DNA of 22,919 nt from a virus. Made by a program: the position numbers and the translations under genes. Location of the stretch: positions 1 through 22,919 of IMG/VR virus record IMGVR_UViG_3300025674_000425; one strand, 5' to 3'. The notes under the pieces were generated by a model that searched no databases, was not told the DNA's origin, and saw nothing but the letters and a program-made list of their open reading frames with translations. Positions 1-7,991 of the stretch are shown one piece after another (positions within the stretch are counted from its first letter, which is position 1; each line of letters begins with the position of its first letter).

Positions 1-1780
1 CGCCGCCGGTCCAGACCGGCTGCGCTGCTGGGCCAGGAGGCACCGATGCGCTTGGGCCTCGCGGTCCGCCCGTCAGCGGTGCCGTATTCGGACCACCCGT
101 GATGGGCTGCACCTTGCACGGGACTGATGGCTGCCCGCCTGTGCCGCCGCCTGTGCTTGGTCCAGAAGGTCCACCTGTCAGCGGTCCATGCGGTCCCGTT
201 GTGCCACCCGATGCGGGGCGATTAGGGAATCGCTTTGCGCCAGGATTGGGCGTGATAACCGGCGTGACAGTCGGCGTCGGCGGGACAACGTCCCCTGGTC
301 GTCGCGGCCTGCCGCCCGTGGTAGGACCACCACCACCGCTTGGTGGTCCTGTCGTAGGACCGCCACCGCCACCACCGCCACCACCACCACCGCCGCCACC
401 ACCACCGCCGCCGCCACCACCACCGCCGCCGCCCGCAGGCACCGAGTAGGTCGGACCCTGCGTTGGCGGCGTGATGTCCGGCGACTCTGCATACCAGCGC
501 CACAGGCCGGGCTTCTGCTCGCCACGGAATCCGTGGCTGCTTGCCGCGTCGTAGCTCAACCAGACGCGCGCCACCTCTGGCAGCGCATCGGGAGATGGGT
601 AGCCGCCGCCGAACTCGAGCGGCGCGTCGCGCGTGCTGTTGTCGTAGAAGTAGGCCCCGGTAGAGATGTGCGCCGCGTTGATCGGGTGCCCGTCGCGGTC
701 GGTGCCGTGCCTGTGCTTGTCTGCGTTGCTGCCTGCGTGCAGCGGACCCTGCCCGCCGATGGCTGACATGAGCGCGACCGCGTGCCCGCCGACAAGGTTG
801 GGACCAAACTGCCCGAACTCCTTGGGCTGCTTCTCGTCCTCGCCTGCCTCTACCTCTGCACCGAACGCACCGCCGCCGACCTGCAAGGTGCCGAACGTGC
901 TGCGAGCTGGTCCGTCCTGACCGCTAGGCACGCCCGTCGTCGGGCCTGTGATCGGACCGCTGCCCGTGGTCGGACTGCCTGCGCCGCCGCCAGTCGTCGG
1001 GCCTGACGGCGCACCGCCGCCGCCAGTCTGCGCAAAGAAGGCTCCGAAGTTGGGGATGCCATCCTTGCCGCTGGTCGTGAAGTTGAGCGCAAGCGTGTTG
1101 CCCGGCGAGCCCAGGCGCGCAAACGATGTGCCCGGCGCAACCGCGATGACGCGAACAAGCGACTGCAAGCGCGCATGGCGACCGCCGATGCCCGGCGTGT
1201 CGCTGCCGTCCATGCAGAGCTCGCGGTCTGGCCCAAGGTCGACGACAAGCGTGCCGCATTCGCCCGGCCCGCCTGCGTTGGGAGCGATCAGGCGCGGGTC
1301 TGCCCACATGGCGACCGCGTGCTGGCCAGACTCCTCGGTGCCCGGCATGACCGTCAGCAGCGCGCCTCGAGGCACGCGCTGCATCCCAGCAGGCCACGCA
1401 GCATCCAGCGGGCGGAAGCGGTTGTCGTTGATGAATGCGCTGTCGCGGATGGGCTGCGAGTTGATCTTGGCGTAGTAGGGGTCCGCGTCGACCGCCATCG
1501 AGGCAAACGCCTGCGCCCATGAACCCATGCCGCGCACCGCGCGCTCGCGGGTCTGCCAGAACATCCACGGGTGCACGTCGCCGAGCGTGCCCAGACCGTG
1601 CTCGCGCCCGTAGCGGATCAACGCCTCGTCCGCGTTCTCGGCGTCGCCGGGGTCCGTCATCTGGATGATGCGGCCAGCCGCGAGCATCATGCGCCGCGAG
1701 ATAGGCGTGCCGTCCTGTGCCGCCGCATGGTCTTGCAGCGGGAAGAAGCCGAGATCGGTGAAGTCGGTGAAGCTCGTCAT
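1..1780 (-). CDS. Gly/Pro-rich tail-tip or adhesin-like protein (partial, runs off left edge)
   Basis: The reading frame starts at ATG 1780, overlapping the stop of the upstream gene as ATGA, and stays open for 593 codons to the left edge, so the C-terminus is missing. Residues 1-250 look like an ordinary globular domain with no family I recognise. Residues about 252-288 form a low-complexity linker rich in GPTTG-type motifs. A second globular segment (about 289-445) holds a His-rich stretch, KHRHGTDRDGHPINAAH. Residues 450-474 are 25 consecutive glycines, followed by more Gly/Pro/Thr/Ser-rich sequence with repeated GGP, PLTGG and GPTTG motifs to the edge. Its place after the hub-like gene suggests a tail-tip, fibre or receptor-binding protein; that role is inferred. 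Polyglycine-II folds are known in T-even gp38-type adhesins, but I cannot show homology. It could instead be a collagen-like virion protein. Confidence 0.8.
   Translation of the reverse strand, partial: MTSFTDFTDLGFFPLQDHAAAQDGTPISRRMMLAAGRIIQMTDPGDAENADEALIRYGREHGLGTLGDVHPWMFWQTRERAVRGMGSWAQAFASMAVDADPYYAKINSQPIRDSAFINDNRFRPLDAAWPAGMQRVPRGALLTVMPGTEESGQHAVAMWADPRLIAPNAGGPGECGTLVVDLGPDRELCMDGSDTPGIGGRHARLQSLVRVIAVAPGTSFARLGSPGNTLALNFTTSGKDGIPNFGAFFAQTGGGGAPSGPTTGGGAGSPTTGSGPITGPTTGVPSGQDGPARSTFGTLQVGGGAFGAEVEAGEDEKQPKEFGQFGPNLVGGHAVALMSAIGGQGPLHAGSNADKHRHGTDRDGHPINAAHISTGAYFYDNSTRDAPLEFGGGYPSPDALPEVARVWLSYDAASSHGFRGEQKPGLWRWYAESPDITPPTQGPTYSVPAGGGGGGGGGGGGGGGGGGGGGGGGGPTTGPPSGGGGPTTGGRPRRPGDVVPPTPTVTPVITPNPGAKRFPNRPASGGTTGPHGPLTGGPSGPSTGGGTGGQPSVPCKVQPITGGPNTAPLTGGPRGPSASVPPGPAAQPVWTGG
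323..350. repeat. 9-bp inverted repeat beside the poly-Gly tract
   Basis: AGGACCACC at 323-331 is the exact reverse complement of GGTGGTCCT at 342-350, with a 10-base spacer. It lies inside the coding region for GPPSGGGGP-type sequence, so it may simply result from Gly (GGN) and Pro (CCN) codons facing each other. There is no U-tract on either side, so it is not a terminator. Confidence 0.5.
359..433 (-). repeat. 25-codon poly-glycine tract (GGT/GGC repeat)
   Basis: Seventy-five bases read on the minus strand as 25 uninterrupted glycine codons, 14 GGT and 11 GGC, with no GGA or GGG. It encodes residues 450-474 of the Gly/Pro-rich tail protein and is bounded by an alanine codon (436-434) and a proline codon (358-356). 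Such a trinucleotide-like tract is prone to in-frame length change, but the mixed GGT/GGC order would reduce slippage compared with a pure repeat. Confidence 0.9.
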
Positions 1781-4005
1781 GCCTTGAACGGGACGATGCC
1801 GAGGATAAGTTGCCGCGCGCTTTCAGGCATCAGCGCATGACGGGGAATTGACCGCTGCTGGCCGGGGAACTCGTGCATCGCGTCGACGCGAGCCGTAGGT
1901 GCCGCCGACACGCGCAGCGTCGCGCTGGCCATGTTGCCGACGAGCTTGAGACCTTCACGCGGCAGGCTGGTGTTGATGATGCCCTGCACGTTGTCGGCGA
2001 ACGGTGCGATCACCTCGGCTGCAAGACTGCGCGCGTGCGGCAGGAGCTCGCGCTCCTCGTTGACCAGCGTGTAGCCGGGCAGCTCTTCAGGCTCCTCGCC
2101 GGGCTGGGGGTCGGTTAGCCCGAACAGCAGCTTCTGCGTGGAGAACGCCTCGCTGGCGTCGGTAATACCGAACCGAGCCGTGACCTCTCCAGGGCTGACG
2201 AAGACCTCAAGCGGCGGACCGTCGCCGTCTTGTATGCGGAACTCGCGCTGGAACAGGCTCTGGATCTCGCTGGACTCAACCTCGACCTGATGGAACTGCT
2301 GCCGGCTGTTCGGCGACGCCGGCACCGCCGTCATCAGCACCTTTGCCTCAAGCACGTCGTCCAAGTAGATGCCGTTGGTGCCGCCTTCCACAATCATGCC
2401 CGCGCCCATGGGCTGGTCTTCCTGCTGTGCAAGATCGCGCGAAGTGCTGATGCCGTCGTAGTTCTGATCGTTGACGAGCTTGCATGGCAAGAAGCTGTCC
2501 GTGATGCCGTAAGGGCTGACGATCCACTCCAGCCGAAAGATGCCGAGCTCCTCGTCCAAGATGTTGACGCGCTGCGGTCCGGGCCTTGTCTCGAGCAGCG
2601 GCGTGCCCTGCGTGTAGGGTCGCAGGTAGTCGACATTGCGCAGATACTTGCTGTCCTCGACGTTGTCGCTGCCGCGCTTGGCCATGAGCTGCCCCTTGGT
2701 GCTGGGCACGATGCAGCCTTGTCCCCAGACCGCTGCCGGTGCGCGCGCACCTGTGACCGGATCCAGTAGCGCGACGCGGATGGGGCGCAAGTTGCGGATG
2801 CGCTCCATGTATTTGCGGTTGAGCCTGAACGTCTGCCGGAAGTGCTGCCGGAAGGCTTGCAGGCGCATGGCTGCGTTGCCCTCGGGGTCAAGGTCTTTGC
2901 CTCGAACCCAGACCGCATCTAGGTCGCCCTTGAACCAGTGGATCTTGACCGTGTCCCATGTCCACGGCAGCGATCCCTCGGGCCGATCGGCGTCCATGGC
3001 CTCGAGCCACTTGTCCACGCGGACGTAGGTGCCCATCGGCACCGTCTTTGTCACTGTGCGGTTCTGGCCGGGGTCGAACTCGGTGATCTCGGTCTGCGGG
3101 TCCGTCGTGGGGATGACGTTGTCGACGTATGCATCGTTGGCGATGGGCTGCGCCGAAGTCTGGCCGCTGTAGTCGTCCTCGAACTCAACCAGCAGCTCGA
3201 TCTCTTTCTGGTAGTGCACGATGACCTTGCTCGGCCTGATGGCCTTGCGGTCGATCCATGCGCCACGCTCGCCCGCGTAGGTGCTGATGGGCAGGTTGCG
3301 GAAATGGTTCTCCGTCGCGTCAAGGTCGCTCGCGTCGAAGATGATCGTGCGGCCCTTCTCGTTGATGTAGAGCGCCGCTCCAGGGATGTAGCTGAGCAGC
3401 CGTTGCAGTGCGATGTCGCCGCTGTCGCGCAGCGTGACGCCTTGCAAGCTAAACTGCCCACTGTCGCCGACGCCGGTTGTGTCCTTTATCGGCCACGAGT
3501 CGACGGTCCAGTTGTCCTCATCGACAAGCTGTAGCACTGCCTCGAGCGCCGTCTGCGATGTCCACTTCGTGTTCTGCGGAGGCTGCAAGCTGTAGTTCAG
3601 GTAGTCGTATTGGTCGACGACCTGCTGCGTCTCGACGGGCACTGCTTGGCCTAGCGCCGTTCGATCGCCAGTCTTGCGCGGCATGTTGAAGTCGCGCACG
3701 ACCAGCTTGTAAGGCCAGAGCCACCGCTTGTCGGCGACCAAGAATGAGACACGGTGCGGACTGTCGCTCGGTGTGAGGTGCAGGATGTAGACCTGCTCGA
3801 TTGTGGTTTTGACGTCTCGGCTGTCCGTGATCTCGAGCGTCAGCGGTTTGCCGAGCCTGCCCTTGAGACGGTCCCATCGCGTGCGGTGCACGCTCATGAC
3901 CGTCGTGTAGGGCGCGACGCCGCTGATGAATCGCCACGCGATGCCACTGGTCGCGGCGAGCTCGACGCCGCCCAGCTTGACGATGGGATTCTTCGCCTCA
4001 GGCAT
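1777..4005 (-). CDS. Tail-hub / tail-associated structural protein
   Basis: A 742-residue protein starting at ATG 4005, three bases after the stop of the upstream tail gene. No signal peptide or membrane segment is visible. The N-terminal 120 residues (beginning with IVKLGGVEL, then PLTLEITDSRD) have the beta-rich look of the first domain of siphophage Tal or myophage hub proteins. The middle is long and mixed alpha/beta, and the C-terminal 100 residues are again beta-rich. It is the largest complete gene in the window and lies between a Dit-like gene and the Gly/Pro-rich tip protein, the usual place for the baseplate hub or tail-associated protein. The role rests on position and general look; I see no lysozyme or peptidase motif. 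It ends with an ATGA overlap with the next gene. Confidence 0.75.
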   Translation of the reverse strand: MPEAKNPIVKLGGVELAATSGIAWRFISGVAPYTTVMSVHRTRWDRLKGRLGKPLTLEITDSRDVKTTIEQVYILHLTPSDSPHRVSFLVADKRWLWPYKLVVRDFNMPRKTGDRTALGQAVPVETQQVVDQYDYLNYSLQPPQNTKWTSQTALEAVLQLVDEDNWTVDSWPIKDTTGVGDSGQFSLQGVTLRDSGDIALQRLLSYIPGAALYINEKGRTIIFDASDLDATENHFRNLPISTYAGERGAWIDRKAIRPSKVIVHYQKEIELLVEFEDDYSGQTSAQPIANDAYVDNVIPTTDPQTEITEFDPGQNRTVTKTVPMGTYVRVDKWLEAMDADRPEGSLPWTWDTVKIHWFKGDLDAVWVRGKDLDPEGNAAMRLQAFRQHFRQTFRLNRKYMERIRNLRPIRVALLDPVTGARAPAAVWGQGCIVPSTKGQLMAKRGSDNVEDSKYLRNVDYLRPYTQGTPLLETRPGPQRVNILDEELGIFRLEWIVSPYGITDSFLPCKLVNDQNYDGISTSRDLAQQEDQPMGAGMIVEGGTNGIYLDDVLEAKVLMTAVPASPNSRQQFHQVEVESSEIQSLFQREFRIQDGDGPPLEVFVSPGEVTARFGITDASEAFSTQKLLFGLTDPQPGEEPEELPGYTLVNEERELLPHARSLAAEVIAPFADNVQGIINTSLPREGLKLVGNMASATLRVSAAPTARVDAMHEFPGQQRSIPRHALMPESARQLILGIVPFKA

Positions 4006-4008
4006 TGG

Positions 4009-5463
4009 TTATGCCTGCCCCGTTGTTGGAGCCGTTTGAATCGGCACGAAGGTCCGGTCGCCGGGCTTGGCGTTGTAGCGTTCGGTCACGCTCTCGGTCA
4101 GCACGGTGACCGTGATGAACTCCTGGCCGGCTGGATCACCTAGCACGCGCGGTGTCACTTGGCTCGTGCTGGCTACGACGTTCCAGCCATACTGCTCGAC
4201 CTTGGTCGTGTCTCGCTGGTCTGGTCCCTTCTGGCCGAGGATCGTGCCATCCAATCTGCCGATCGGCCCATCTGGTCGGGCGCGCTCGCGGATGCGCAGC
4301 TTAGGAGCCTCGGCCCCGATGCCGATGGCTGTCCGGTTCCAGATGCGCTCCAGCACGCCGAAGCCCACGTCAGCAAACGCTGCCAGCTCGTCGCCGCTGT
4401 GCGTGGGCGTGTAGTCGATGCTGCGCGTCTCGCGGAACGCCACGCTCTGCGAGACCTCAACAAGCGACTCGCCGCCGCTAGGCTGAAAGATGAACTGCAG
4501 CGTGATGCTGATGCGCTTCGCGGTCTCGTCGTAGCTGACGCGCTCCTCCTCGACGCCGAAGACCGTGGGCTGGAAGTTGTTCTGGAAGAGTTGCCGGACG
4601 TGGCCCTTGATCTTGTTTCGGTAGACGCTCTCGAGGTCGGTGGTCTCGTCGATGTCGACGGCGCAGTCGTAGTTGCCTATGACTCGTTGCAGCCGCGTGA
4701 CCTCCTCGGTCGCGTCGCCGGGGTATTGGTTGACGTTGGTGAACGTGACACGGTGGTCGCGGATCTGGCCATCATCGAGAGCTGCCTGCGTCTGGTTGAC
4801 CAGCAGCTCGACATATTGCCGCGTGAAGTTGAGCACATGCGGAGCGGGCGTTGCGCCGCCCTCGCGGTCGAGCGTGAAGCTCTCGTCGACCAGCTCAAAC
4901 GTCGCGCCGCTGTCGATGACGTCGAGGTAGTCGTTGCAGCGGTTGTCGGCGTCGGCCTCGTAACGCGCCTTAGCGTCGCCTGCGCTGGTGGCTGTGTAGG
5001 TGCCGCGCATACTGACCACGCGCTGCCGGCCAGACTCGAAGTCGACGAGCACCTCGATGTCACGTAAGCCTGCGTCAGTCGTGTCATCGGCGGGTAGCTC
5101 GCCCTCGATGGTGATCGTGTAGCCACGGCTTGCGCCACGGTCGAGGTCGATGTTGCCGCTCTTGGCGATCGACGCTCGCGCTCGCAGCATCGTCTCGCCC
5201 ACGGTGTAGGTCCATGCGTTGCCGTCGAGGTCGATCTCCAGCGTGTCGCCGTCGACCAGACGCTTGCGGAACTCCTGCTCAAGCGTCTCGCTGCTGCTCT
5301 GCAATCCTGCGAGATCCTCAGCGACGACCACGACGTCGACGACCAGTCGGATGCTGTCGTAGCTCTTGTCAAGGATGTAAGGCCCGACGATCTGGTAGAC
5401 GTCCGACGTGCCGCCGATGGCCTGCGTGCCGTAGGTGATCTCGATGGGGTTGTTGATCGCCAT
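4009..5463 (-). CDS. Distal-tail / baseplate-like structural protein
   Basis: A 484-residue protein from ATG 5463, two bases after the preceding stop. It has no signal peptide, membrane segment or catalytic motif. The sequence is strongly beta-rich, and two segments look alike: about residues 115-172 (ITIEGELPAD ... TATSAGDAKARY) and about 317-366 (ISITLQFIFQP ... TPTHSGDELAAF), suggesting an internal duplication of a structural domain. Lying directly before the hub-like gene and after the short tape-measure candidates, it takes the place of Dit or another baseplate ring protein. This is inferred from order; a tail-sheath role is not excluded, but I do not see a sheath signature. Confidence 0.7.
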   Translation of the reverse strand: MAINNPIEITYGTQAIGGTSDVYQIVGPYILDKSYDSIRLVVDVVVVAEDLAGLQSSSETLEQEFRKRLVDGDTLEIDLDGNAWTYTVGETMLRARASIAKSGNIDLDRGASRGYTITIEGELPADDTTDAGLRDIEVLVDFESGRQRVVSMRGTYTATSAGDAKARYEADADNRCNDYLDVIDSGATFELVDESFTLDREGGATPAPHVLNFTRQYVELLVNQTQAALDDGQIRDHRVTFTNVNQYPGDATEEVTRLQRVIGNYDCAVDIDETTDLESVYRNKIKGHVRQLFQNNFQPTVFGVEEERVSYDETAKRISITLQFIFQPSGGESLVEVSQSVAFRETRSIDYTPTHSGDELAAFADVGFGVLERIWNRTAIGIGAEAPKLRIRERARPDGPIGRLDGTILGQKGPDQRDTTKVEQYGWNVVASTSQVTPRVLGDPAGQEFITVTVLTESVTERYNAKPGDRTFVPIQTAPTTGQA

Positions 5464-5465
5464 GG

Positions 5466-6038
5466 CTACTTGCTCTCGCTGAACGGGTTGATTGCGTCGA
5501 CCAGTCGCGTCATCGCTTCGCTAACCATCTTGCCGAAGCCACTCATGATGCGGTCGATGATCTTCTCGATGCCCGGCCCACGCATCTGCGTGTCGGTCTC
5601 AAACAGCTCGCGGCCTCGCTCCTCGTCCATGCGCAGGCTCTTGATGCTGTTGTAGAACTGACGCGCCTCGGGCGGGATCTCGTTGCGAGCTCCAGCAATT
5701 GCCCCGAATGCCTGGATCGTCTCCTCGCGGGCACGACGAGAAGCTCGAGCGTCTTCGTTGAGCGTGCCGAGGAACATCTCCTCCAGCATCTTGCCCGTCG
5801 CTCCGAGCGACTCGCCGACGACGTCGCCGACGCCGCTCTCCGTCGCACCTCGCACAGCACTGATCCCTGTGCCGATTGCCGTGCCCAGACCGACCGCGCC
5901 GAGGCCCTTTCCGACGACGCTGCGGATGTTGTTGGTCAGCTTGCCGGCGCTGCGCGCGGATTCGCGAACCAGACCCGATAGCTGGCTCTTGGCCTGCCGC
6001 GTGTCGAGCCGCACTTTGACCTTCGTTTCCTGTGCCAT
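5466..6038 (-). CDS. Short tape-measure-like tail protein
   Basis: The upstream Met of the open frame (6134) would overlap the previous gene by about 100 bp. The better start is ATG 6038, sharing one base with the upstream TAA stop (TAATG), giving 190 residues starting MAQETKVKVRLDTRQAKSQL. That opening, followed by a Gly/Ala-rich stretch (about 41-82, with GLGAVGLGTAIGTG), resembles the N-terminus of phage tape-measure proteins. The C-terminal half is charged and probably helical. Tape measures normally have 600 to over 1500 residues, so this is very short. It lies right before the Dit/hub-like genes, the canonical tape-measure place. It could instead be a minor tail assembly protein. Confidence 0.65.
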   Translation of the reverse strand: MAQETKVKVRLDTRQAKSQLSGLVRESARSAGKLTNNIRSVVGKGLGAVGLGTAIGTGISAVRGATESGVGDVVGESLGATGKMLEEMFLGTLNEDARASRRAREETIQAFGAIAGARNEIPPEARQFYNSIKSLRMDEERGRELFETDTQMRGPGIEKIIDRIMSGFGKMVSEAMTRLVDAINPFSESK

Positions 6039-6787
6039 TAGCGCCCCATCCTCTTCTTGCCGTCGCGCATCTGGTGCCGCACCGCCTTCTGGATGAACCG
6101 ATCCATCAAGTCGTCGCCGCCCTGTGCCTTCCACGCCTTCTGGAAAGCCTGCTGCGCTCTCAGGATGAGCATGTCGAACGTGCCGTTGACTCCAAACTCG
6201 CGCTCGATCAGAGACTTGCCGTCCTCGTATTGCTTCTCGACCCGGAACAGATCCTGCGCGATGCGGTTCATCTGCATGTTTTGCTTGCCGCTCTGACTGC
6301 GAATGCGAGCCATCAGTGGGTCCGCTTGGAAGCGGTGGCGCACGCTCATCTTGGCGCGCGCCGCCTCATCCATGTCGCCGAGGATCATGTTGTTCATCTC
6401 GTCGCCCATCTGCTCAAACGTCTTGCCGCTACCAAGACGCAGCGCGACGATGCCGCCCGCGATCAACGCCAGCGCAATGACGCCTGCGGGGTGACGCGCC
6501 AACATCTGGCCACCCTTCTGCACTGCCTTGCCCGCCAGACCGCTCGCGCCGCGTGCCAGACCTGCGCGACCCAAGCGTGCAATCTGCGTCGCACGTTGAC
6601 CGCTAGCTGCGCTGCGCAGTCGTATCTGTCGGCGACGCATTTGCCGCAGCAGCCGCAGGCGTCGCAGCACGCCGCCCTTGCGATTCGCTTGGTCCAGGCG
6701 GCGATCATCTCGAGCACGCGCGCGCGCGGTCGGCTGCTGCTGCGGCCCCAGCGTAGGCCGGAAGATCATGTCGTCGCGGAGCGTCAT
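6038..6787 (-). CDS. Arg-rich protein with one membrane-like segment, tail module
   Basis: A 249-residue protein from ATG 6787, overlapping the previous stop as ATGA. Residues 21-80 are extremely basic (for example LRRLRLLRQMRRRQIRLR at 41-58). They are followed by a single hydrophobic segment at about 101-118 (AGVIALALIAGGIVALRL). The C-terminal half (120-249) is charged and probably helical. I recognise no family. A hydrophobic segment and long helices are typical of tape-measure proteins, so this may be one part of a tape measure divided over two genes, or a small protein delivered with the DNA into the host membrane. The arginine-rich part could contact DNA. All roles are inferred from composition and location. 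Confidence 0.65.
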   Translation of the reverse strand: MTLRDDMIFRPTLGPQQQPTARARARDDRRLDQANRKGGVLRRLRLLRQMRRRQIRLRSAASGQRATQIARLGRAGLARGASGLAGKAVQKGGQMLARHPAGVIALALIAGGIVALRLGSGKTFEQMGDEMNNMILGDMDEAARAKMSVRHRFQADPLMARIRSQSGKQNMQMNRIAQDLFRVEKQYEDGKSLIEREFGVNGTFDMLILRAQQAFQKAWKAQGGDDLMDRFIQKAVRHQMRDGKKRMGR

Positions 6788-7566
6788 GTGGCCAGATAGC
6801 TCCCAACCTCGACTGCGCTGTATTCGTGAACACCAGTCAGACCAGTTGTGTTGAACTTGGCAAAGACGTGGTAGGTGCTGCCATCGACGGGCGTGTGCGT
6901 CGCTGTATCGTCGGTGTCTGCGTAGACTGCGGTGACGTCATCGACCGACGTGGCGGGCGTAGCTCCCGCCTTGTATCCCAGAACGTATCCCGCAAAGTCA
7001 TAGCGCCCTGACAATGCTTCGCCTTGCCATGACCAGCTTGATCCAGACCTAGCAAGCTGCTGCGGCGCGGGGAAGTGCGGCTGCGACGTGCACAGAGCCT
7101 CGACGGTGTATTCGTCAAAGACGACCTGCCGCCCGCGCCCTAGCGTGCTCGGGCTGCCGACGCCGCTGCCCGTGACGATGATGCTAGCTCCGTCGTAGGT
7201 CGTCAGGTTCTGGATCGCGTAGCGCACTCGCTCTGCGACCTGAGCGATGCCCGCGCCGCTGCTGCGCGATGCCGACGACCTCGAGCCGCCAATGACAGCC
7301 TGCTCGCCGAGCGGATCGCCTGCGACCTCTACCGCGACGACGACGTTGAACGTCTGCTGGATGAGCTCGGGGTGGTCCTCGTCGGGCGTGCCCGTGCCGA
7401 TGGTCACAAGGCAGAACGGGAACTGCGGCGGGTGCTCCTCGTCGCTCGGCGGTGCTCCAGCGTAGACGTAGACGCTGCGTGTGCCGAAGACCGGGTTCGT
7501 CGATCCGTCCCATGTCACCTGGGCCAGCTCGTGCTTGAGCTGCTGCGCCATCTGCCACGGGTTCAT
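6784..7566 (-). CDS. Tail-terminator-like protein with C-terminal beta-sandwich extension
   Basis: The open frame begins at 7590, but ATG 7566 overlaps the upstream stop as ATGA and gives MNPWQMAQQLKHELAQ, the better start; the product has 260 residues. Residues 1-160 have the pattern of tail terminator proteins (gpU/gp17 type): an N-terminal helix, a strand with PPQFPFCLVTIG, a central strand VVVAVEVAGD, a helix AERVRYAIQNL, and a final strand VVFDEYTVEALCTS. Residues about 163-258 form a separate Thr/Ser/Val-rich module (W-x-G near 180, TPVDGSTYHVFA at 225-236) resembling an Fn3/Ig-like fold. Terminators are usually about 130-160 residues long, so the extension is extra. The assignment is by pattern, not by search. 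Confidence 0.65.
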   Translation of the reverse strand: MNPWQMAQQLKHELAQVTWDGSTNPVFGTRSVYVYAGAPPSDEEHPPQFPFCLVTIGTGTPDEDHPELIQQTFNVVVAVEVAGDPLGEQAVIGGSRSSASRSSGAGIAQVAERVRYAIQNLTTYDGASIIVTGSGVGSPSTLGRGRQVVFDEYTVEALCTSQPHFPAPQQLARSGSSWSWQGEALSGRYDFAGYVLGYKAGATPATSVDDVTAVYADTDDTATHTPVDGSTYHVFAKFNTTGLTGVHEYSAVEVGSYLAT

Positions 7567-7982
7567 GCTTGCTGCGCCTCCACGCCCCACAGGGTCGGCC
7601 CTGCCGCCTTGTTTTCCTCAGTCGTGCGTCTCTCGCCGAATCCTGACATCGTGCGCTGTGTGCGCGCTCGCGGCGGCTCCTGCGGCTGCTGCATCTGCAT
7701 GAGCTTTGACGCGAAGCCCTGCGCCATCTTCATCGCTAGCGTCGCCTCGGCCTCGTCGTCGCCTTGCAAGGCAGACATGCCGGCGTCGGCGGCCTCGGGA
7801 TCGCGGATGGCGTAGCCGCAGGCTACGACGAAGTCCTGCGCGTGAGCGTCGCCGAGCATCGCGAGCTGCTCCTGCTCGACCTGGGATAGCCGCAGGAACC
7901 ACTCGAACGGCGGGCGCTGCGCGCGCAGCCAACGCTCGTAGGCTTCATTCGTGAGGTCCGGCAGGCGCTTCTTTGAGAACAT
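7563..7982 (-). CDS. Possible tail assembly chaperone
   Basis: A 139-residue protein from ATG 7982, nine bases after the previous stop and ending in an ATGA overlap with the next gene. It is mostly helical: aromatic-rich N-terminus (NEAYERWLRAQRPPFEWFLRL), an acidic middle, then a Gln/Met-rich helix (KLMQMQQPQ) and a flexible charged tail. It lies just after the probable tube gene, where tail assembly chaperones (gpG/gpGT type) normally sit. I did not find a clear slippery heptamer leading into another frame. The function is inferred from position only. Confidence 0.55.
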   Translation of the reverse strand: MFSKKRLPDLTNEAYERWLRAQRPPFEWFLRLSQVEQEQLAMLGDAHAQDFVVACGYAIRDPEAADAGMSALQGDDEAEATLAMKMAQGFASKLMQMQQPQEPPRARTQRTMSGFGERRTTEENKAAGPTLWGVEAQQA

Positions 7983-7991
7983 GGCAGCATT

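Noticed and set aside
323-350. Inverted repeat as a terminator
   Set aside because: It lies inside a coding region and has no U-rich tail on either strand.
99-449. A plus-strand frame ending in a long proline run
   Set aside because: The prolines are the complement of the glycine tract of the minus-strand tail gene, which is backed by start coupling and a 593-codon open frame.
4159-5067. A 302-codon plus-strand frame
   Set aside because: Antisense to the Dit-like gene, Val/Leu/Asp-rich without motifs, and it does not fit the unidirectional operon.
7563-7982. Programmed -1 frameshift into an extended chaperone
   Set aside because: I saw no convincing slippery heptamer near the 3' end, and the next gene has its own ATG in an ATGA overlap.
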